Shown: positions 45,277-55,517 of the stretch, one piece after another | How positions within the stretch are numbered: the stretch's first letter is position 1 | Layout: each line of letters starts with the position of its first letter | From: Vesta saturnalis | Lineage: Eukaryota; Arthropoda; Insecta; Coleoptera; Lampyridae | Assembly (NCBI GenBank): GCA_036346205.1 | Contig: JARFJB010002010.1 | Span: forward strand, 1,291,501 to 1,355,500 | Direction: 5' to 3' | DNA length: 64,000 nt | The notes under the pieces: model-generated | Database searches by the model: none | Seen by the model: only the letters and a program-made list of their open reading frames with translations | Told to the model about the DNA's origin: nothing | Program-made: the position numbers and the translations under genes

Positions 45277-46004
45277 TTAATGAATTTTTGCGATGTGACC
45301 ATATGCAATTGGGGCGGCTACTTTGGCGATTGGGGCAGCGGCAATGGCGAGTGGTTCCTTGTGTACAACGGCGTTGAAACCGTGAATGGGGTCAGCAGTG
45401 TATTCTACAGTACGTCTGGTACCATCGGGATCTACAAGTGAATAGCTACCTTGTACTAAATCACCATTGCGTGTTTCTTGTTGGTTCTTGATATCTCCAG
45501 TAAGGTTATCTTGGATGTCGTAAGCGTATGAGTATTGAGGGTTGGGGTCGTATTCTTCAGCAATTACGGCTTTAGCAACTGGAGCGGCGTATGCTAATGG
45601 TGCTGCTACTTTAGCGATGGCGGGTGCTGCATATGGAAGCGGGGCGGCAACGTGTGCAACTGGGGCAGCTAGTCTTGGAACGTGAGCAGCATAGGCAAGG
45701 TGAGCTGGAGCGGCGTATGCATATGGAGCATGTAAGGGTGCAGCAATTGGGGCGGCTAATCTTGGGAAGGGTGCAGCATAAGCCAAAGGTGCTGCTACTT
45801 TAGCAATTGGAGCGGCGGCGTATGCAAGGGGTGCTGCAGATGCTGCATAAGAATAAGACGATAATGGCGAAGGGTACGCACTATATGCTACTGGCGCCAA
45901 TCCACCAGCATTTGCAGCCGCAATTAAAATAGCAAGAACTAAAAACTGAAATTAAATGTAAACAAATGTAAAAAAATATGTATACGTCTTACCTGTGAAG
46001 CCAT
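45277..46004 (-). CDS. Cuticular protein with RR-2 chitin-binding domain (two exons, 226 aa)
   Basis: Exon 1 is 46004-45993 (Met-Ala-Ser-Gln), the intron is 45992-45946 (47 bp, donor GTAAG, acceptor TTTCAG) and exon 2 is 45945-45277, stop included. The joined start MASQFLVLAILIAAANA is a signal peptide, probably cut after residue 17. Residues 20-130 are low-complexity Ala/Pro repeats (LAYAAP, AKVAAPLAYA). Residues about 134-200 are the extended Rebers-Riddiford RR-2 domain, with the hallmarks EEYDPNPQYSYAYDI, GSYSLVDPDGTRRTVEYTAD and GFNAVVHKEP. Aromatic residues in this fold bind chitin. The C-terminus returns to AAP-type repeats. The protein is secreted by the epidermis and built into hard or semi-rigid cuticle. 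A four-codon first exon before a short intron is typical for the family and rules out the Leu codon at 45900 as start. The frame is intact, so this is very likely a working gene, the only one here. Confidence 0.97.
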
Positions 46005-46041
46005 TGTTTTATTACCTTTACTTTGCTAAGTAAACTTGGAT

Positions 46042-46073
46042 AATGAAATAATTTAATTGCGGGTGCTTATATA
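46042..46073 (-). promoter_or_regulatory. Core promoter of the cuticular gene: TATA box and initiator
   Basis: TATATAA on the minus strand at 46073-46067. About 29 bases downstream is an initiator-like TTCATT (46047-46042) with A at 46044 as the likely first base. That leaves a 5' leader of about 40 bases before the ATG at 46004. Confidence 0.7.
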
Positions 46074-46118
46074 TCCAACTTTTCCAATATCTAGATCAGA
46101 TTGCCCGGCACGCCCTAT

Positions 46119-46126
46119 AAAGGTCA
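46119..46126 (+). promoter_or_regulatory. AAAGGTCA-type nuclear receptor half-site (candidate)
   Basis: AAGGTCA lies about 75-80 bases upstream of the predicted start of transcription. Orphan receptors of the ecdysone cascade (FTZ-F1, HR3) bind such half-sites and control cuticle genes at moults. A single short match is weak evidence. Confidence 0.3.
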
Positions 46127-46129
46127 GAT

Positions 46130-47028
46130 TATGCCCAAACTTGAAATATCATTTTGTCATACGTAAAATCCTTCAACAATAATCTTGTTTTTACCCACTC
46201 GAATCAAGTTAGTAACCTTAAAATACTGGAATAATTGACGACATCGCAAAGTAATATTGCAACATCCATGTACATCAAGAAAAATTAATTGTTATATTAG
46301 TTACTAAAAACAGAAAAATGGAATAGAATGCGTCAAAATAGCAAAATATCGTTTCTATTCTTTCTAAAAAAAAGCATATTATTGAATTTTTAAATGGGGT
46401 TTTATAAACTGACAGTAATCAGATAAACGGCGAAGAACTGAAAAGTTCGAATTCTTTGGGGAATCTTGATGTATAAAATAAAATTTATTTAGAACTTCTA
46501 TCAAAACATTCATGAACGAGTGACGTTTTATCTATTTTATTTGATGTTTATTTAATTCAATATTTATAGCCTACATAATCCTCTAAGGGATGTCAATTGT
46601 AAGTCTAGACTTTTAATTACGCTTTAGCCTAGTAATAATTGCTGTTTACTACATAATAGGCTACATTATATTGTAGATTGTGGCGACACGTACGTTATAT
46701 TAAATGTAATATATTTAGTACATTTTATGGAATGGTGCAGTAATAAATAATAAATAAAATCTTTAATAAAAGTAATGACAGTAATTTCTACTGAACGTTT
46801 CATAACTAAACGGTGAATACTGGACATCATCAAAATTGTTTTCGCTACACGCTTTATAGAGATTGAGTCATTGTTTATATATACACGAAGTATATAATCA
46901 ATGATTGAGTGTAAAAAGGGTTTAAATATGCAAAAGCGTGCAACACATTTAGCATGTCACATATGTAGCTCTAAAAATAGAAAGTCACAATTTACTTATC
47001 ATTCCTTATTAATAAGCGGTTGAAATAA
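46130..47028. other. AT-rich upstream flank of the cuticular gene
   Basis: No gene recognised. It probably contains the upstream control region, but I see no clear clustered motif. Confidence 0.4.
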
Positions 47029-47030
47029 TA

Positions 47031-47983
47031 CACCCTCTGTCCTAAAATAAACGAAAATCTCTTTCTACAGTAGTGGGAATCTTCCTTACTAATCTATCTC
47101 TGTTGGATGACACTTAGGTCAGTGGGCAAGGAAATAGAATGCCTTAAGTGACTGTAGTTTTTGTGCATTGGTCAAAAAATTGTATAAGGAGCGAAGAGTC
47201 AATATCAAATTTTGTTTTAAAATTGGTAAAAGTTGAACCGAAACGTTTGAATTGCTAAAATAGTTTATAGTGGTAATTCTTTATCCTCAACACAAGTATT
47301 TGAGTAATTTCGACGATTTAAAGAAGGCAGGGATCACCATAAACATGCAAAGCGTCCACCTGATGTAATTACCGAAGAAAACGTCAATAAATTACGTGAG
47401 TTCTTGAAAGTTTTCAGGAAATATTTCATGCGATTCATAGAAATGAAGCTTAACATACCGAAAACAACAGTCCACTGCATTTTCACCAGATGAAGGAAAT
47501 CCAAAAAAAAAATGCGTTTAGTAAGTTCAAAAATCAAAACAATGCTCGTCTCGTGTTTCGGTTCCAAGTGAATTATCCATAAAGAATTCGTTCCAAATAG
47601 GCAACCGTTAATGCTGAGTATTGAAGCCTTTGCTAGGCCGTTGGAGGCCAGTTGGAGATTACTGCATGATTCTTTCTCGTTTCAGCACTCCCCCTACTCG
47701 CCAGATCTGGCTCTCTGCGATTGTTTCCTGTTTCCTAAACTCAATTTAACTGTGAAAAGGAACTGTCTGCATCACTTGAAGGAATGAAATACACGACTAC
47801 CGCCATTCTGAACAACATCGCAATCAACGACATACAAGAGTCATTTGAGGCACTTGTCAAACTAGAAAATAAGAGTATTTCAGTTCAGGAAGATTATTTC
47901 GAATAAATAGAATGATTTTTGTTACGATTATTTAACTACTTGTGTGTTTTGTAAAGCATTCCCGGTTATTTTAGGACAATGGG
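47031..47983 (+). mobile_element. mariner-type element, internally deleted, 953 bp, flanked by TA
   Basis: The ends read CACCCTCTGTCCTAAAATAA (left) and, reversed, CCCATTGTCCTAAAATAACC (right), each next to TA (47029-47030 and 47984-47985). A full mariner is about 1.3 kb, so roughly 0.35 kb is missing. Confidence 0.85.
47295..47906 (+). pseudogene. mariner transposase remnant
   Basis: The N-terminal helix-turn-helix part reads FRRFKEGRDHHKHAKRPPDV and then ENVNKLREFLK, with a second helix region MKLNIPKTTVHCIF. After a deletion and frame changes come KEFVPNRQ and SPYSPDLALCDCFLFPKL, the 'PPYSPDLAPCDFFLF' block holding the third catalytic residue of mariner (DD34D). The final residues EDYFE precede the stop at 47904-47906 and match the usual 'GDYFE' end. 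The first Asp region and most of the second are absent. Dead copy. Confidence 0.85.
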
Positions 47984-47989
47984 TATATC

Positions 47990-48900
47990 ATAAAATAACT
48001 TTTAACAATGAATATAAAATTTTAACCGTACCTGCTACTAATGTGACACTGACAGATCAATAAAACAATTGTCAGATACCCAAAGAAGGAAATCTGCCGT
48101 ACTAGTTTCAACTTTCGGCGGTATTTAGATCTTTCAAGGCACAAAATTTGACGAAAAAGTAAAACAATATGTTTCTATCAAAAAGTTCATCGTTTTTGAA
48201 ATACTAAATATACACATGACACTAAATTTCGCAAGGAGTTTCGACACTTGTTTGTGGAGCTCTTTACAAACCTGACTTTGGAATAGATCAGTCCCTATTT
48301 TTGTAGAGTATGGTACAGGGAATGTATGACCTTATTTTAATTTTTTTGGCAATATCTCTCCATTTTTATCTTTCAACCTACATCTGCAGTGAGTCCCAGA
48401 AGTTATGTCTTAATTCATTTAAAGTTCAAGAGTCTAGTTTTTGGAGATTTTTATTTTTGACTGCTGTGTTTTAGTGGTAAAATTTTGTATATAGAGTGGC
48501 CCCAAAATAAGTTACAACCACCAGTTTGATTTTATCAAATGGAAACACCTGTTTTTATTTCATTTTCTGAATCTGCTTTGAACTCTGAGTAAATCTCATG
48601 TACCATACCATATACCTACAGTCAACAAGCGAGCGGCTTTGTAATTTTTTTTTCGTTAACATGTATTTATGTCTATGAATCTCTATCTCACATGAAATTT
48701 TAAGCGTCATTCTGACATAGATTATTGTTTTTTTTTACAATGTTGCCTGTTTTAGTTATGAACGTATAGAAAAGAAGTTACATGATTATCATAAAAAAAA
48801 TTGAAATTAAAATTATTTCATTTCTTGTAATTTAGGTTATCATCTAGATGTTTATTAACCTCTGTTTGTCATAAAGTTTGAAACGTCTGTTTAACATAAG
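47990..48900. other. Intergenic, nothing recognised apart from a flanking repeat
   Basis: 48713-48742 (TGACATAGATTATTGTTTTT) recurs just beyond the right end of the foldback element at 50487. Otherwise AT-rich without gene. Confidence 0.45.
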
Positions 48901-49269
48901 TAGAAGTGCGGCACCCTCCCCTCCACTTTTTCGTTACAAGCCCCGCCCACTGGGACACCTTTCCCTCCACTTTTTGTACTCGCCCACGTGGGAGGCGTAC
49001 ATTTGGAGGGAGGGGCCGGCTTCTTTTCGGGAACCATTTTCAACCCCTGGGCGATGTTGAGTCCCTAATTTGGTTGTATTAACAGCCTTTTTGGCTGTAC
49101 AGCCCTTGGAGATTAGGCAATTGCGCACACATGCAGTGTTCTATTGGAAGGTGTAAGGTTAGCCACACCCCACTTTTAGCTGATAGGTCGTACGTGCACG
49201 TGCATGAATATCTTGTTAAAATATATTCTCTTTTCTATGCAATCATGATTTATCTGTATACTCAATTAT

Positions 49270-49319
<50 letters not shown>

Positions 49320-50485
49320 TACTACGTTGTATGGATTTTATTCAGTTGAAATTAATATCAATGTTAACTAAACGCTTTAAAATTTCTAATCTGAAATAAG
49401 AGTGACGTAATCTAATTTATTTGAAACTTCATAGAAAGCATCACCATCATCGAGATTTTGAGATACATTCGTCTCATCGTCTTCACCTTGAACGATTCTA
49501 TTGAACAACCTATAAATCAGCTAATAACCCCTGACAGTTTTTCACGTCATATTTAATTTAGACTTTAATGTATTCAGTTTTGAACTGTAATCTGATTTCC
49601 GCAAACTGTACGACAAGATTTCGGTTGATTGATTGAGATTGGCCTGATTGGTTTGATAGATCATGATTTATTTTAGATTGATTGATTAATTAATTAATTA
49701 ATTGATTTGTTTGTGTATGAGAAAGAGCTGAAAGAGAGAGAGCAAGAGAGAGGTGTGCATGATCAACTTCTATTATAGAAAATGTTCATTAGTCTATACG
49801 CACTAGATGGCGGCAAAATCAATTTTAACTCAAAAGGACCAGGGCGCAGACCCTAATACAAGCCCTGTCTTAGAAGGCCTACAACTGTAAGATTAAGTTA
49901 GAACCCACATACAATTGCACCAAGGGGGCACGATAGTAGCCAAGGCTCAGGAGCTAGTTTCTGCACTTATATGTAAGGTTAGGGCCCCATACCGTTACCA
50001 ACCAGGGGACCGCAACAGGGGCGAAGACTCGAGAACAAGTTTTGAAGATCTACATGTGTCTTACAAGAACATCTTTATTATCAAAAACAATTTCCCGCGA
50101 TAACCAATCAGAATGCAGAGACTTAGTCCATCAATCAGAGCACCGCGGCTGCATAGTGGGGCTAAGGACCAATCAGAAGCCAGGGAGGCTGGTGCACGAA
50201 CGACCAACCAGCTAAAATTGGGCGTGGCCTAACCTTACACCTTCCAATAAAACACTGCATGTGTCCGCAATTGCCTAATCTCCAAGGTGTACAGCCAAAA
50301 GGCTCTTAATACAACCAAATTAAGGTTAACTCGCCCAGGGGCTGAAAATGGTCCCCGAAAAGAAGCCGGCCCACCCTCCAAATATACGCCTCCCACGTGG
50401 GCGAGTACAAAAAGTGGAGGGGAAGGTATCCCACTGGGCGGGGCTTGTGACGTAAAAAAGTGGAGGGGAGGGTACCGCACTTCTA
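48901..50485. mobile_element. Foldback (long inverted repeat) DNA element, copy 2, 1585 bp
   Basis: The terminal repeats 48901-49203 and 50191-50485 are about 300 bp each and highly similar (start TAGAAGTGCGGCACCCTCCC, reversed right end TAGAAGTGCGGTACCCTCCC). Shared blocks include GGCGGGGCTTG/CAAGCCCCGCC, TCGCCCACGTGGGAGGCGTA, CCGGCTTCTTTTCGG, AATTTGGTTGTATTAA, GGAGATTAGGCAATTGCG and GGTGTAAGGTTAG. The interior has a (CA)n, a TTGATT/TTAATT repeat, a GA-rich tract and several CCAATCAG strings (50104, 50131, 50169). There is no protein. It is related to the element at 3160-7855. Superfamily unknown; flanking target duplications are not evident. Confidence 0.75.
49271..49317. repeat. (CA)n microsatellite
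   Basis: A pure CA run of about 23 units inside the foldback element. Confidence 0.95.
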
Positions 50486-50689
50486 CTGACATAGATTATT
50501 GTTTTTGCGTTTACAACGGACTTAAAAGAATTCAAATTTATAATCTTGCATAAAATAAACATAAAGATTGAATCAAAAACTACTGACTACTGACTTATAG
50601 CTAGTCAAACAGTTTACCAACATTTTTGAGAATGCTGGCAAGACAAAAATATTAAACTACGTTGAGAAATTTGAAATTTTTCTTGAAAG

Positions 50690-51450
50690 CCAGGATCAAT
50701 AAAAATCAACTGTCTCAGCAGTGCATAATACGCTTAGTGATATAGTTATCGACTTGAACGTAATGAAATTGGTAATCAGTACAAGTCTTTATTTGGTCAA
50801 GGTCTTTGATCGTATTGATATGGTAATAAATTTAGACGATATGTCTAATGCGGTAGCAATTCAGTATGGCGTACCCCAAGAAACCATCTAGGGACCGATA
50901 TTGTTTCCGATTTTTAAGATTAATTTCCCCATTAACATCTCATACTATTTACTACGATGTATGCTGATGAGTGATGACATATCATTAATATACCTTGTAA
51001 ATTAAATTATCAATTAGTAAGTAACATTAAACAAATTTTAATTAATGTTCAGAATTGGGTTATGGCGAATATGTAGTTCTCAACGTTAATAAATATTACA
51101 TATTTTCATTTTTAAGCCAATAACTACAAACAATTCCTATAAAAGTTTACAACCAAATTATTAATGACGTAGTTTCGACCAACTTTTAGGTGTAACAATA
51201 GACGAGTTGTTTACATGAAAAAATCATATTGGGGTAGTACTAACAATATTAATCAGAACAATTTACTAAATCGCATAAGTAGACAATTATTTTAAAGATA
51301 TAAAACAAAACGCTCTGAATAGATTTTGGACCTTTTTTTGCACTTAAAGTTATAGTATAATTTATGATATACTTATACATGAGTATTGTGTATCCGCATT
51401 TCATAATAAATGTTATTTTTCAAAAAACTCAAACATAGCCACATCACGAA
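50690..51450 (+). pseudogene. CR1/jockey-type reverse transcriptase fragment
   Basis: The plus strand in shifting frames encodes STVSAVHNTLSDIVIDLN and then a 'VFDRID' block (usually 'KAFDxI', first catalytic Asp region). Next is AIQYGVPQETI followed by a stop and GPILF, matching the 'GVPQGSVLGPLLF' block. A decayed YADD region follows near 50957. Near 51260 a stretch resembling the thumb ('LNRISRQLF.LRYKTKR') follows. Both ends are missing and stops are frequent. Clade by resemblance only. Confidence 0.65.
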
Positions 51451-51777
51451 ACTATTTTTTGAGAAACGACATTTAATATATTGTCAACTCAATTAGATTA
51501 TACAATAAGTGTCACAATACATAAGCGATTTTGGTAATGATCCCAGTTTCAAAAATATACTAGAACCATATCTTAGGGAGACTATCTATTATTCCCTTCA
51601 GGAATTCCTTGAATACTGAGACGATATTAACATTATTGCATCTGTTTTAACCATGTGTTTGTCAGATACTAATTGCTGAGCACTATATGCTCGTTTTTAT
51701 CCACTTTCGGTTTGGAAACATCTTATTAATCCTACGTACATTCTAATGTGTGATAATCTGAGGTAGATCATTTACCG

Positions 51778-52165
51778 TGCTAGTTGGATCTTTGGTAACA
51801 GAGTCTGCTTAGCATTCGGGAAGTAATGGATTCGATCCCAGTCACCGTATACCTTGCATGGCGTTTTTTGAGGGGGATTCCTCATACAGATACTGCGGCT
51901 GATCAGTGCGTATGCGCACATTATGTACTGCTATTTAGGCGAATTCTGGGGTAGTATCTTCGCTATCAGAACCCCCATTCTTTCCCATCCTATCCTGACT
52001 GCTCCCATCCTTAATCCCACCATACCAAATGAATATACGTATGCTGGCAATCCATCGCTGTGGCTGAGGGGGCGTAGAAAGCTTGACTAGCCCGTCCTTA
52101 CCTAGGGGGAGGGAATGAACTACGTTGCTTTCTTTTTTCAAATCATTTGGGTCAGTTTTTCTGTT
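51778..52165 (+). mobile_element. tRNA-headed SINE, copy 1
   Basis: The head contains GGTAACAGAGTCTGCTTAGC and an exact B box GGATTCGATCC (51828-51838). The body (TTTTTTGAGGGGGATTCCTC, GGGGTAGTATCTTCGC, CCATCCTTAATCCCACCA, GGGGGAGGGAATGAACTACG) is shared with the minus-strand copy at 38395-38750. It ends in a T/C-rich tail near 52140. It is copied by the machinery of a LINE, which is not identified here. Confidence 0.75.
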
Positions 52166-52169
52166 ACAC

Positions 52170-52841
52170 ACTTGTATAAATTATGACATTTTAGGTTAGA
52201 TGTACATTATACACATTGAGTTAGTATGGGTCTGCCATATTTGTATGACAACTTTGTCCTGTCAGTAAACGTCAGTCGCTGTTTAAGTACATTTTTTCAC
52301 TAATGTGTGTTAAATGTTAACAAATAATCCATAAATTTAAAATATGCACTATGACTAAAAATAATGTTGTGTGTGCTATGTTCATGTAGTAGTAGAAGCG
52401 GTGTAGATAAAAAGCAAACAGGTGTAACCTTTCTATAATAATATAAATTTAATTTCTAGGTTAGTTCTTTTCAAGCACATATTATTCACAGGTACGCAGT
52501 GAGAATAAGTGTTTTTGAACAATTAATTAAACACAGTATTGTTCAGTCGCCAATTGAAACACTTGGTTATAAATTAATTACATAAAACTAAAATTAAGAG
52601 GACATTAAGTTGTACTTTTAAAAGGAAATAAATATATACGTATTTGAATTTAAATATTTATTATTTATCTCAATGTTAGCATATACTTAGTTCATTTCTC
52701 TGATGATTCTTTGCATATTTAATGAAAAGAGTGATTAAAAATATATACGCAATATGTAGAATTAATTAATTATGTATTCTTGTTTAAATGATTACTTGTT
52801 CTATTACAAGTAGTAGAGAAGATGGTCTCAAAAATTTATTA
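52170..52841. other. AT-rich intergenic stretch
   Basis: No gene or repeat recognised before the LTR element. Confidence 0.5.
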
Positions 52842-52845
52842 ATTA

Positions 52846-55253
52846 TGATACGTGTAAAATTGGGTTTGTGAATTTATGGTCTTTAATTTGCGACTCCTCG
52901 TGTATGTTGTTGGAAAACGGCAACATTGTCACTAAATATCGTTTCAATTTAAAATATTTCAAACACGTGATACTTTAAAATTCTGGATTGGTGAAAATAA
53001 TCAGGCTATGGGTTTTTTTTTTGGTTTTCTGGTACTTCGAGATAAGAAGTAAAACGCCATTTTGGGTAGAATGCGTAGCGAGAAGCACATGTAAAATTTG
53101 GAAAAGGTGTTCCTAAAAATTGGATTGAATTGTTCAAGAAAATTTTTAACTCAGCGCCTGTTGCTGGTTTTATTCTTTTTCCACATAAATAAGTCCTGTT
53201 GGGGACTTCGAATTTAGTTCGGCTTTAATTTTTTTTGGGTAGCTTCTGCTACACATTGGCTTCGATCAAGAGGTAAGCTATTCACTTTTCTTATTTACAA
53301 AACTTAACATTGTTAATACAGGTGTACATGTTTTGAAATTTTACATACATCATAAAGATCATATTTTTATAAAATTTGGTTATTGATTTAAATTCTAACA
53401 CGGTTATTTTATATAGGTTTTTTTTTCTCCTGGTTCATACACATTTACTGAAGATTAACATCCTTCGTGCTCCATAAGAGGTAGTTAAATCGTTGCTGGC
53501 AACACATTTGGATATCATTTATCGAGGGTAGAAATATTAGTTATGGGTCTTCAAGCCTGAATGGAAACCATCTACGATTACTCCTTCTCCTAATATCTTC
53601 CGAATTAACAGAGGAAATATACATTACACCTACGTTTAGTTTCTGATAAGTATTATTGTTACACACAGACACAATTTTACCTATGGTGAGTGACTTTTGA
53701 TTGTTTTCTGTATAACGAGGCTTTCGTTAACTGTACTTTACTGAAAGTTTTATAACCATTATATTACTGTGCTACTACTTGTATTAGTGTGTTTCTGCAA
53801 TTTTCTTAATCTTGAAATTAATGCTTATGCTTTATTGCTAAACAATTTTTTTTCTGAATAATCGATAGTAATACTATACAATTGTACCTGTGAAAAAGAT
53901 AAATTGGGTTATTCAAAAGTTTCGCTTATACTTACATTTAACTTTGCAATAGAATTTATATATCATCTATTTACTTTTCTTGTATACTGGCTTTGTTCTG
54001 CTGAACAGCCATAATTGTAAAACGGTTAGAATTAACTGTGTTTACTGTACATGCAATCAGCTGTTTTTTGTTCACTGAATGCTGCTAGTCGAGTTTAAAT
54101 ATACCATATATGTCATAAAATTTATGCAAACTGCTGGGGTTTCAATTACTGTGTAAACAAATTGCTTATTTAACTGTTATCATTGGGGTGTATAACACTT
54201 GTTATTTTATTTATTTCTGAGTACAAGTTTAATAATTGTTAGTATAAAACTGTTTGAAATAGGATTTACTAAGTTGATTTTTTGTTGGTTGGTAGCCTAT
54301 GCTTACCAATAACTGTATCAATTTGTGCTGCGCCTTTGCTAACTTCTTGTATTGCAATTGCCGAATCGGTAATGAGCTTGTCTTTCACATATTTTTAAAC
54401 GCTTCATGCTTACGATTTTGTTTATAATGCTCATGTTAACTAAATTTAATAATATTTTGTGCTTGCATAAGTAAACAACTGGGTAGACATCTAGTGCTAA
54501 TTTTCGCTTTATATTCGGGGTTTAATTGCGTCCGGTTGATTGGAAACCGATAAACTAATCCGACGTAGAGCTCTTCGTGGAATATCGGGTTAAAAGATTT
54601 AAATTTCGGATAAATAATATATATATGTTTGGGTATTCTTTTCTTTTAGGGTCAACGCTAGATGCCGAACCGTATGGGGTCTGTGTAGGTACATTTTTAA
54701 GTAATTAATAGTTTGCTGAAAGGTAAGTTGATTACTGCGGATTCATGTTGTAGTTATATTATTAAGTATAGTATTATTTATTGTATGGGTAATATTTCCT
54801 TACGAAGTGGTATTTATGTCAGCGAGTTGTCGCTTCATCAAGTTTTGTTTTGGGTAAAGGTTTACGGATTTAAATTATTATTTATACCAGTTGTACTATT
54901 TCATTTGGGGTATATTAAAAGTGGTGTTAAACAATTGTAAGCTCTTTCATTAATCCTGTGATCTACGATCAAATTCCTAACCAGTTCCTCCTCAGTGTGG
55001 ACTTAGTTCACCATTTTCTTTTAGCTGTCTCTTTTGTCCTAGGTGGCCGTAGCCCTTTTCTTGATAGAGGGGCGATAAAGAAGTCAATCAAGTGGTGCCC
55101 TTTTTTTAAATTTTATGTATTTCCTTTCTCCTGCCAAAACGCCCATGCATCCAAGTGCTGAACCGACCGACTGAGCTTCCGGCTAATTCCTCTTTTCCTT
55201 GTTACTGCACCTTGGTCACCAATTTCTACCAATATCCTTTTGTGCACGTAACA
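52846..55253 (+). repeat. 5' LTR, 2408 bp
   Basis: Direct copy of 59536-61929 with about twenty small differences. A TATAAAA-type box near 54243 could be a promoter. No protein frame in it is credible. Confidence 0.95.
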
Positions 55254-55262
55254 AAGAAAGAT

Positions 55263-55280
55263 TGGCACCCAACTTTGGGG
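55263..55280 (+). other. Primer binding site, tRNA-Lys-like
   Basis: TGGCACCCAACTTTGGGG, 9 bases past the LTR end, resembles the complement of the 3' end of tRNA-Lys (TGGCGCCCAACGTGGGG). The spacing is a little longer than usual. Confidence 0.6.
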
Positions 55281-55517
55281 GCGATTTGTTTTGGTGAATA
55301 TTCTTTATGTGTACCAGTACACATACTTTTAATCAGTACCTTATACTTTAAGATTTTGTCCTTATACTTTAATATTTTTGTATCCTTTACTCCTTTTCTC
55401 TACAATAGTTTAACACAACTTAGTTTAAAATTTAATTGATCAATTTAACGCTGTAGCTTTAATTGGTATTTTACTTTAATAAATTTAGACTTACGTTCAT
55501 ATAAGTTAGACTTTAAT

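Noticed and set aside
45277..45900. Cuticular gene starting at 45900 in exon 2
   Set aside because: The codon there is TTG. Splicing to the ATG at 46004 gives a proper signal peptide.
51935..52171. Minus-strand frame of 78 codons
   Set aside because: It is antisense to the SINE body.
54713..55439. Short frames within and just after the 5' LTR
   Set aside because: They lie in the LTR and leader, are not conserved as proteins, and some are broken by indels in the other LTR.
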